NCBI GenBank assembly: GCA_945861195.1
Contig: CAMATS010000133.1
Location: forward strand, 1-6,429
DNA from: Rhodoferax sp. OV413
Lineage (GTDB): Bacteria > Pseudomonadota > Gammaproteobacteria > Burkholderiales > Burkholderiaceae_C
Reading direction: 5' to 3'
DNA: 6,429 nucleotides
The notes under the pieces are model-generated. The model saw only the letters and a program-made list of their open reading frames with translations, did not search any database and was not told the DNA's origin. The position numbers were made by a program, and so were the translations under genes. Positions 1 to 5,431 of the stretch are shown here, piece after piece (the stretch's first letter is position 1; each line of letters begins with the position of its first letter).

Positions 1-1
1 G

Positions 2-322
2 CGCAAAGCCAATGAACCCGAGGAGCGGGCCAAGACTCCGAGTACCGGTCAGGCGCTCGGCATGTCGGTCAGCGACCTCACCGAGGCGCAGAAAAAAGAA
101 CTCAAACTCAAGGGCGGCGTGCGCGTGGACGCGGCGGTCGAGGCAGCCGCTCGTGCCGGCCTGCGAGAGGGTGATGTGCTGGTGGCAATTGCCAACGTTG
201 AGATCAATTCCGTCAAAGAATTTGAAGCTGCGGTGGCGAAAATTGACAAGTCCAAGGCAGTCAATGTGTTGTTCAGGCGCGGTGAATGGGCGCAGTACGC
301 GGTCATCCGCCCGGGGCGCTAG
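2..322 (+). CDS. mucD: DegQ/MucD-like periplasmic serine endoprotease, C-terminal fragment (PDZ2 domain)
   Basis: This is the last 106 codons of a gene that begins before the window, read in the frame starting at base 2 and ending with TAG at 320-322. The visible protein matches a second PDZ domain of Do-family (DegP/DegQ/MucD) proteases: a segment LGMSVSDLT followed by KGGVRV, then AARAGLREGDVLVAIANVEI, and a closing VNVLFRRGE strand. The His-Asp-Ser protease domain and PDZ1 would lie upstream and cannot be checked. Family members act in the periplasm, degrading or holding misfolded envelope proteins; the PDZ domains recognise exposed C-termini and control oligomer assembly. In many beta- and gammaproteobacteria mucD closes the rpoE-mucA-mucB envelope-stress cluster and lies just upstream of lepA, which fits this position. 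DegQ and MucD naming is interchangeable here, so the symbol is less certain than the family. Confidence 0.85.
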   Translation, partial: RKANEPEERAKTPSTGQALGMSVSDLTEAQKKELKLKGGVRVDAAVEAAARAGLREGDVLVAIANVEINSVKEFEAAVAKIDKSKAVNVLFRRGEWAQYAVIRPGR

Positions 323-418
323 CAGCGGCCCTTGCGTGGCAAGCGCGGCTTTGATACCGGGTTTTTCTGAATCCATAGGCCAAGGTTGTGGTCCGGGCAC
401 AAGACCCTGCGCCTAAAC

Positions 419-447
419 CGGGTTTGGGCTTGCCAAGTTCAAACCTG
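419..447 (+). other. RNA hairpin in the mucD 3' untranslated region
   Basis: Bases 419-431 pair with 435-447 in one continuous 13-bp helix closed by a GCC triloop. The core is GGTTTG (421-426) with CAAACC (440-445), then two G-U wobbles (427/439, 428/438), then CTT/AAG. C419-G447 and a G-U pair (420/446) extend the base. Because it relies on G-U pairs, the structure favours RNA transcribed from the + strand. It begins 96 bases after the mucD stop. No U-tract follows, so it is not a standard intrinsic terminator; it might protect the mucD mRNA 3' end or be incidental. Confidence 0.35.
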
Positions 448-679
448 AGGCATAAAAATCGGGCGGGGCAGCTTTCCCGGGAGATTTTGCAACTAATTTT
501 ATGTGTGCGAACGCTAACTTAAAGTGGGTCATGCTTCTGTTTTAGTTAGAATGGCGAGACTTAAATAGATTTTTCAGTCATATTGAAACCTTTGCAATCC
601 ACTATGCGATAAAGAAGCCTGCCCAGGCCACATAGTCCACAGCTCGCGCACACTTTGTCCCCAAAAGCCTCTAATAAAT

Positions 680-699
680 TGTGAATAAACTGTGAATAA
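680..699 (-). promoter_or_regulatory. Two tandem DnaA-box-like sites (TTATTCACA on the - strand)
   Basis: TGTGAATAA occurs at 680-688 and again at 691-699, an exact 9-bp direct repeat with an 11-bp period, so both copies face the same side of the helix. On the - strand each reads TTATTCACA, which fits the relaxed DnaA-box consensus TTWTNCACA. A weaker relative, TAGTCCACA (two mismatches to TTATCCACA), lies at 633-641 on the + strand. The sites sit in AT-rich DNA about 190 bp before lepA, where DnaA or another repeat-binding regulator could act. Binding is inferred from sequence match only; AT-rich promoter DNA can produce such repeats by chance. Confidence 0.3.
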
Positions 700-780
700 T
701 ATTTATGTGGCAAGGGCACAACGCACAGACAAATCCTTGCAAGGCCTGTTCTATTGGCCCTTTTTGCCTACAATGAAGTT

Positions 781-845
781 CCAACTTTCGCAGTTGCCAA
801 TGACTGTTGGTTCAGGGCGCGTCCTCATCCGACGCGCCCTTTTTT
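781..845 (+). ncRNA. Candidate small RNA or lepA leader ending in an intrinsic terminator
   Basis: A -10-like TACAAT at 769-774 would place a transcription start near 781. A transcript from there to the terminator would be about 65 nt and could fold into three consecutive hairpins: CAACT/AGTTG (782-786 with 792-796), CCAA/TTGG (797-800 with 807-810), and the terminator stem (815-839). An alternative pairing of CCAAC (781-785) with GTTGG (806-810) competes with the first two. The layout fits either a free small RNA or an attenuated 5' leader of lepA. The -35 region (about 746-751) is a poor match, and I do not recognise a known RNA family, so this is a proposal only. Confidence 0.3.
815..845 (+). 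terminator. Strong intrinsic (Rho-independent) terminator upstream of lepA
   Basis: A perfect 9-bp GC-rich stem, GGGCGCGTC (815-823) with GACGCGCCC (831-839), closes a 7-nt loop (824-830) and is followed directly by six T residues (840-845). This is a textbook intrinsic terminator for + strand transcripts. It lies 44 bp upstream of the lepA start, so either the transcript it ends is separate from lepA (mucD read-through or a small RNA), or it acts as an attenuator for the lepA operon. No good promoter match was seen in the 44 bp between it and lepA. Confidence 0.85.
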
Positions 846-889
846 CTGCGCAGCTTGCTTTCAATTCAATCACTTGAACCAGACGTTTG

Positions 890-2701
890 ATGAATCACAT
901 CAGAAATTTTTCCATCATTGCGCACATAGATCACGGCAAATCTACCCTGGCTGACCGCTTGATCCAACGCTGTGGCGGCCTGCAGGAGCGCGAGATGGAA
1001 GCCCAAGTTCTTGACTCGATGGATATCGAGAAAGAGCGCGGGATAACTATCAAGGCGCAGACCGCTGCGCTGCGCTACAAGGCGCTCGACGGACAGACCT
1101 ACAACCTCAACCTCATAGACACCCCGGGCCATGTCGACTTCTCTTATGAGGTGAGTCGTTCCTTGTCCGCCTGCGAAGGTGCGCTGCTGGTGGTTGATGC
1201 CAGCCAAGGCGTTGAAGCGCAAACAGTGGCCAACTGTTACACCGCGCTGGAGTTGGGTGTGGAAGTGGTGCCAGTGCTCAACAAAATGGATTTGCCCAAC
1301 GCAGACCCGGAGAATGCCAGGCTCGAAATCGAAGACGTGATTGGCATTGATGCCGCAGACGCCATCCCCTGTTCGGCCAAGACTGGCATGGGGATTGAAG
1401 AGATTCTTGAGGCGGTGATCGCCCGCATCCCGCCGCCTAAAGGCCGGCCTGATGGCCCTCTGAGGGCGATGATCGTGGACAGCTGGTTTGACAGCTATGT
1501 TGGCGTGGTCATGCTGGTGCGGGTGGTCGACGGTCGCCTGGCCCGCGGCGAGCGCATCAAGCTCATGGCCACTGGCGCCACCTACAACGCGGACAGCCTG
1601 GGCGTGTTCACGCCGGCCAATGAAGCGCGTCCCTCACTTGAAGCTGGTGAAGTGGGCTACATCATTGCTGGTATTCGGGAGCTGCAGGCGGCCAAGGTCG
1701 GCGATACCGTTACCCTCATCAAGCCCGGCACTGGCGGTGCGGCTCTGACCGCCAGCGAAGCCTTGCCGGGTTTCAAGGAAATCCAGCCGCAGGTTTTCGC
1801 CGGCCTCTACCCGACCGAGGCCAACCAGTACGAAGGCTTGCGCGACAGCCTGGAGAAACTCAAGCTCAATGATGCCTCGCTGCATTACGAGCCAGAGGTG
1901 TCCCAGGCGCTGGGTTTTGGTTTTCGTTGCGGCTTTCTCGGCCTGCTGCACATGGAAATCGTGCAGGAGCGACTCGAGCGCGAGTTTGACCAGGACCTGA
2001 TCACCACTGCCCCCAGCGTGGTCTACCAGGTGGTTCAGTCCGACGGCGAAGTGCGCATGGTGGAGAACCCGTCCAAGATGCCCGAGCAGGGCCGGCTGGA
2101 CGAGGTGCGCGAGCCCATCGTGACGGTGCACCTGTACATGCCGCAAGATTACGTGGGCTCGGTGATGACCCTGGCCAACCAGAAGCGGGGTGTGCAATTG
2201 AACATGTCCTACCATGGGCGGCAGGTGATGCTGACCTACGAGATGCCGCTCGCCGAGATCGTGCTGGATTTTTTCGACAAGCTCAAGTCGGTGTCGCGCG
2301 GCTATGCCTCGATGGACTACGAGTTCAAGGAATACCGGGCCGCCGATGTGGTGAAGGTCGACATCCTGCTTAACAGCGAAAAAGTAGATGCACTGTCCAT
2401 CATCGTGCACCGCTCGCAGTCGCAGTACCGGGGTCGGGCGGTGGTGGCCAAAATGCGAGAGATCATCTCCCGCCAGATGTACGACGTCGCCATACAGGCG
2501 GCTATCGGGGCGAACATCATTGCCCGTGAGACAATCAAAGCTTTGCGAAAAAACGTCATCGCCAAGTGTTACGGCGGAGATATTTCGCGCAAGCGCAAGC
2601 TTCTGGACAAACAAAAAGCAGGTAAAAAACGCATGAAGCAAATTGGTTCGGTTGAGGTGCCCCAAGAGGCATTTCTTGCAATCCTGCAGGTGGACGGTTA
2701 A
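890..2701 (+). CDS. lepA: Elongation factor 4 (LepA), ribosome-associated translational GTPase
   Basis: The 603-residue product is full length for EF-4. G1 is AHIDHGKST (11-19), the switch I region ends in ERGITIKAQT (49-58), G3 is DTPGH (77-81), G4 is NKMD (131-134) and G5 is SAKTG (162-166). EF-G-like domains II, III and V follow, and the LepA-specific C-terminal domain has the basic tract SRKRKLLDKQKAGKKRMKQ. LepA binds the ribosome using GTP; it has been linked to back-translocation, recovery of stalled ribosomes and 30S assembly, in the cytosol and at the membrane. I chose ATG 890 (MNHIRNF, the usual N-terminus) over the TTG one codon earlier. No clear Shine-Dalgarno precedes it. The stop overlaps the lepB start by one base (TAATG), as in the classical lepA-lepB operon. 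Confidence 0.97.
   Translation: MNHIRNFSIIAHIDHGKSTLADRLIQRCGGLQEREMEAQVLDSMDIEKERGITIKAQTAALRYKALDGQTYNLNLIDTPGHVDFSYEVSRSLSACEGALLVVDASQGVEAQTVANCYTALELGVEVVPVLNKMDLPNADPENARLEIEDVIGIDAADAIPCSAKTGMGIEEILEAVIARIPPPKGRPDGPLRAMIVDSWFDSYVGVVMLVRVVDGRLARGERIKLMATGATYNADSLGVFTPANEARPSLEAGEVGYIIAGIRELQAAKVGDTVTLIKPGTGGAALTASEALPGFKEIQPQVFAGLYPTEANQYEGLRDSLEKLKLNDASLHYEPEVSQALGFGFRCGFLGLLHMEIVQERLEREFDQDLITTAPSVVYQVVQSDGEVRMVENPSKMPEQGRLDEVREPIVTVHLYMPQDYVGSVMTLANQKRGVQLNMSYHGRQVMLTYEMPLAEIVLDFFDKLKSVSRGYASMDYEFKEYRAADVVKVDILLNSEKVDALSIIVHRSQSQYRGRAVVAKMREIISRQMYDVAIQAAIGANIIARETIKALRKNVIAKCYGGDISRKRKLLDKQKAGKKRMKQIGSVEVPQEAFLAILQVDG
2688..2693 (+). promoter_or_regulatory. Ribosome binding site for lepB inside the lepA end
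   Basis: AGGTGG at 2688-2693 differs by one base from AGGAGG and ends 7 nt before ATG 2701. It supports the ATG that overlaps the lepA stop codon as the true lepB start, and suggests both re-initiation and independent ribosome loading. Confidence 0.6.
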
Positions 2702-3666
2702 TGCAGGCCCTGACCGCTGCCGTTTTGGCAGCTTTTTTAGCTTATGCCGGGTCCTGGTATTTGGGCAAGGTGGAGGGCAATTTCGCCTTGCTGCTGTTTC
2801 TTGCTACGCTCGTCACCGGTGCCTACTGGCTGGCTGAGCGCTTTTATTTTTTGCCACAGCGCCACAAAGCAGCAGCTTTGCTGGAGGCCCAGTCGCTGCA
2901 ACGGCGCCAGGAGCTCGTCAAGCTCGGCATCGCCCAAATTGATGACAGCAGCGCCCAGGCCCGGGCCACTGTGCTGGCGCAACCCTGGTGGCTCGATTGG
3001 ACTGCCGGCCTGTTCCCGGTGATTCTGGCGGTGTTCCTGTTGCGCTCTTTTTTGTTTGAGCCCTTCAAGATACCCTCCGGCTCCATGATCCCGACCCTGC
3101 TGATCGGCGACTTGATACTGGTGAACAAATTCCACTACGGCTTGCGCCTGCCGGTGCTCAATGTCAAGGTGAGCGAAGGCAGCAAGCCCGAGCGTGGTGA
3201 TGTGATGGTGTTTCGCTACCCGCCCAAGCCCAGCCTGGACTACATCAAGCGCGTGGTCGGTGTGCCCGGGGACGAACTGGCCTACCTGAACAAGCGCCTG
3301 ACCATCAATGGGCAGCCAGTCTCGACCACTGCGGTGCCTGATTTTTTTGACGAAGACGTGATGCGTTATCACAAGCAGTTTGAAGAGTCTTTTGGCGAGC
3401 GCCGGCACCGCGTGCTCAACGACGACGACAGGCCCTCCTTTGTGCCGGGGGCCGACGAGTTCGCGTTCAAGGAGAATTGCCGCTACAGCGTTGAAGGCGT
3501 GGTTTGCAAAGTGCCACCCGGGCACTACTTCATGATGGGTGACAACCGCGACAACTCGATGGATTCTCGCTACTGGGGGTTTGTGCCGGACAAAAATATT
3601 GTCGGCCGGGCTTTTTTTGTATGGATGAATTTCAGCAGCCTCAAGCGCATCGGACCCTTCAATTGA
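2701..3666 (+). CDS. lepB: Signal peptidase I (leader peptidase), inner-membrane serine protease
   Basis: The 321-residue enzyme removes signal peptides from exported preproteins at the periplasmic face of the inner membrane with a Ser/Lys dyad. All S26-family boxes are present: PSGSMIPTLLIGD with nucleophile Ser128, RGDVMVFRYP (165-174), YIKRVVGVPGD with general-base Lys183, and GDNRDNSMDSRYWGFVP (280-296). Hydrophobic stretches lie at about 3-21, 27-45 and 103-119. The second and third correspond to the two membrane segments of E. coli LepB; the first is an added N-terminal segment, so three transmembrane helices are likely. The start is supported by the TAATG overlap with lepA and a good ribosome binding site. 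The region about 205-270 is the variable part of the catalytic domain. Confidence 0.96.
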   Translation: MQALTAAVLAAFLAYAGSWYLGKVEGNFALLLFLATLVTGAYWLAERFYFLPQRHKAAALLEAQSLQRRQELVKLGIAQIDDSSAQARATVLAQPWWLDWTAGLFPVILAVFLLRSFLFEPFKIPSGSMIPTLLIGDLILVNKFHYGLRLPVLNVKVSEGSKPERGDVMVFRYPPKPSLDYIKRVVGVPGDELAYLNKRLTINGQPVSTTAVPDFFDEDVMRYHKQFEESFGERRHRVLNDDDRPSFVPGADEFAFKENCRYSVEGVVCKVPPGHYFMMGDNRDNSMDSRYWGFVPDKNIVGRAFFVWMNFSSLKRIGPFN

Positions 3667-3677
3667 GAAGGTTCGCC

Positions 3678-3700
3678 GCCCCTGTCTTTGCTGGACGGGC
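3678..3700 (+). promoter_or_regulatory. Hairpin in the lepB-rnc spacer, just upstream of rnc
   Basis: GCCC (3678-3681) pairs with GGGC (3697-3700) and GTC (3684-3686) with GAC (3694-3696), giving 7 bp with a two-base bulge and a 7-nt loop. It occupies half of the 46-bp lepB-rnc spacer and ends 12 nt before the rnc ATG. In E. coli the rnc leader is cleaved by RNase III itself as autoregulation. This stem is short for such a substrate, so a role is only a possibility. No clear Shine-Dalgarno for rnc is visible. Confidence 0.25.
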
Positions 3701-3712
3701 AGTTAGCGCCAA

Positions 3713-4399
3713 ATGACCGAGCGCCTGCTGGCACTGCAGAGCCGGTTGCAGCACATGTTCAGCCGGCCTGAACTGCTCAAGCGTGCCCTGACCCATCGCA
3801 GTTTTTCTGCCGATCACAACGAGCGTCTGGAGTTTCTCGGTGATTCCGTCCTCAATCTGGCGGTCTCTGATTTGCTGTTTGAGCGGCTGGAGTCCCTGCC
3901 TGAGGGCGATTTGTCGCGGGTGCGGGCCAATCTGGTCAAGCAGGACACCTTGCACCAACTGGCCCTTGAAATGGGGCTGGCAGACCTGATCAACGTGGGC
4001 GAGGGCGAAATCCGCTCCGGCGGCCAAAAGCGTCCCTCCATACTGGCCGATGCGCTGGAAGCCGTGATTGGCGCGGTGCACGTGGACGGCGGATTTGCCG
4101 CCGCGCAGGCGCTGGTGCACCGACTTTTCAAGGCAGTTGAGATCAACCCGCACATGGATGCAATCGGGAAAGATGCTAAGACCGAACTGCAGGAGTGGCT
4201 GCAGGGGCGCAAAATGAGGCTGCCCCTGTACCGGGTGGTCGGCACGCTGGGTATGGCCCACAAGCAAACCTTTGATGTTGAATGTGAAATCACCGAGTTG
4301 GGCTTGGCCGAACGTGGCATTGGTGGCTCCCGCCGGGCCGGCGAACAGGCCGCCGCGGCGGCCATGCTGCAAACCCTCAAAGTTCGGGGCACTGCATGA
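3713..4399 (+). CDS. rnc: Ribonuclease III
   Basis: The 228-residue product is a complete class 1 RNase III, close to the 226 residues of the E. coli enzyme. The endonuclease domain has the signature NERLEFLGDS (36-45) with metal/catalytic residues Glu40 and Asp44, and the second pair Asp113 and Glu116 in LADALEAVIGA. A double-stranded-RNA binding domain follows from about 154 (DAKTELQEWLQ) to about 223, with the typical AAAAAM-type final helix. It cuts double-stranded RNA as a dimer, separating 16S and 23S rRNA precursors and processing many mRNAs. ATG 3713 is the only start that keeps the full N-terminal helix. The stop overlaps the era start (ATGA), so the two are probably translationally coupled. 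In many relatives a DUF4845 gene lies between lepB and rnc; here there is only a 46-bp spacer. Confidence 0.96.
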   Translation: MTERLLALQSRLQHMFSRPELLKRALTHRSFSADHNERLEFLGDSVLNLAVSDLLFERLESLPEGDLSRVRANLVKQDTLHQLALEMGLADLINVGEGEIRSGGQKRPSILADALEAVIGAVHVDGGFAAAQALVHRLFKAVEINPHMDAIGKDAKTELQEWLQGRKMRLPLYRVVGTLGMAHKQTFDVECEITELGLAERGIGGSRRAGEQAAAAAMLQTLKVRGTA

Positions 4400-5424
4400 G
4401 TGTCCAAAAAACAGTCGCGCAACCCCACAGTCTGAAGGACACTGAGGACTCGCCAGACCCCGAGATTGCACTGACCAGCATGCTCAAGGGCCTGCGCCCT
4501 GCGCCTGCCCCTGGCGAGGGTGCGATTGGCCAGCGCTGCGGCTTGATTGCCATTGTGGGCAAGCCCAATGTTGGCAAGTCGACCCTGCTCAACGCTCTGG
4601 TTGGACAAAAAATCAGCATCACCTCGCGCAAGGCGCAAACCACTCGGCACCGGATCACCGGCATGCGAACCCAGGGTGCGACACAGTTTGTCTTTGTCGA
4701 CACACCGGGTTTTCAGACCCGGCACAACAATGCCCTCAACCGCGCGCTCAACAAAACCGTGTTGGGCGCCGTCGCAGATGTGGATCTGATTTTGTTTGTG
4801 GTGGAGGCCGGCCAGTTCAATCAGGCAGATGCGCGGGTGCTAGGCCTGCTCAGCCAGAATATCCCGACGCTGCTGGTAGCCAACAAATTTGATCAAATTC
4901 ACCGCCGCGCAGACATCGCGCCGTGGTTGCAAGAGATGCAGCAGCGTCATGCCTTCACTGAATTTGTGCCGATGTCGGCCAAAAACAGCAAAGACATCGA
5001 TCGCCTGCTGCTGCTGTGCGAGCGGTTTTTACCGGAGCAAGCCTGGTGGTACGCTGAAGACGAATTGACCGACCGCAGCGAGAAGTTTCTTGCCAGCGAA
5101 ACCGTGCGTGAGAAACTGTTTCGTTTGACTGGTGATGAACTGCCCTACACCTCCACAGTGGTGATCGATCAATTTGGCGAAGAAGCCGGCCGCGGTAAGC
5201 AAAAGCGCCTGGTCCGGATTGCCGCCACCATTGTGGTTGAGCGTGATACCCACAAAGCCATGGTGATTGGCGACAAGGGCGAGCGCATCAAGCGCATCGG
5301 CACCGAAACCCGGGTCGAGCTGGAGAAGCTGCTGGATGCCAAGGTGTTCATCGAACTGTGGGTCAAGGTGCGCTCTGGCTGGGCCGACGACGAAGCGCGG
5401 GTGCGTAGCTTTGGCTACGAGTAG
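4396..5424 (+). CDS. era: GTPase Era, 30S ribosome assembly factor
   Basis: The 342-residue product has a complete Era G domain: G1 GKPNVGKST (55-63), the switch I segment KAQTTRHRITG (79-89), G3 DTPGF (102-106), G4 NKFD (163-166) and G5 SAK (194-196). A C-terminal KH domain carries the loop VIGDKGERIKRIG (290-302) and a normal end (WVKVRSGWADDEARVRSFGYE family pattern). Era binds the 3' end of 16S rRNA and helps mature the 30S subunit, in step with RNase III encoded just upstream. The start at 4396 overlaps the rnc stop by four bases and so is favoured. It gives about 40 residues before the G domain more than E. coli Era (301 residues), a low-complexity stretch rich in Pro, Ala and acidic residues. 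ATG at 4480 (Met29) is an alternative start. recO, the usual next gene, does not follow. Confidence 0.96.
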   Translation: MSVQKTVAQPHSLKDTEDSPDPEIALTSMLKGLRPAPAPGEGAIGQRCGLIAIVGKPNVGKSTLLNALVGQKISITSRKAQTTRHRITGMRTQGATQFVFVDTPGFQTRHNNALNRALNKTVLGAVADVDLILFVVEAGQFNQADARVLGLLSQNIPTLLVANKFDQIHRRADIAPWLQEMQQRHAFTEFVPMSAKNSKDIDRLLLLCERFLPEQAWWYAEDELTDRSEKFLASETVREKLFRLTGDELPYTSTVVIDQFGEEAGRGKQKRLVRIAATIVVERDTHKAMVIGDKGERIKRIGTETRVELEKLLDAKVFIELWVKVRSGWADDEARVRSFGYE

Positions 5425-5431
5425 CGGCGGG

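Larger units (their letters stand above)
323..889. other. Gene-free intergenic region between mucD and lepA
   Basis: These 567 bases hold no convincing coding sequence; the short open frames here run through the terminator hairpin and resemble no family I know. Base composition changes along the gap. About 323-480 is GC-rich with RNA hairpin potential. About 481-710 is clearly AT-richer than the surrounding genes, as expected for promoter DNA. About 711-889 carries a candidate small RNA or leader and a strong intrinsic terminator. The promoter for the lepA operon should lie in this gap, but I found no hexamer pair with a good match at both -35 and -10. The best -10-like elements are TAGAAT at 547-552 and TACAAT at 769-774, each without a good -35. 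Confidence 0.7.

Noticed and set aside
464..490. CGGGG/TCCCG hairpin followed by GGAGATTTT as a mucD terminator
   Set aside because: The stem has only five pairs including one G-U, and the T-run is short and four bases away from the stem.
516..552. Sigma-E-like promoter (TAACTT ... TCTG) for lepA
   Set aside because: The -35 lacks the leading G of GAACTT and the spacing is one base short of the usual 16-17; the match is too weak to call.
743..765. GGCC/GGCC hairpin followed by CTTTTT as a terminator
   Set aside because: The stem is only 4 bp with a 9-nt loop, much weaker than the true terminator at 815-845.
692..877. Small + strand open frame of 61 codons in the mucD-lepA gap
   Set aside because: It runs straight through the perfect terminator stem and T-tract, has no ribosome binding site, and its product resembles no family.
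1634..2665. Long - strand open frame (343 codons) opposite lepA
   Set aside because: It is antisense to a fully recognisable LepA; the His/Leu/Gln-rich product is typical of a shadow frame in GC-rich DNA.
2737..3525. Long - strand open frame (262 codons) opposite lepB
   Set aside because: It lies wholly within lepB, whose catalytic boxes are all intact, and its product has no recognisable domain.
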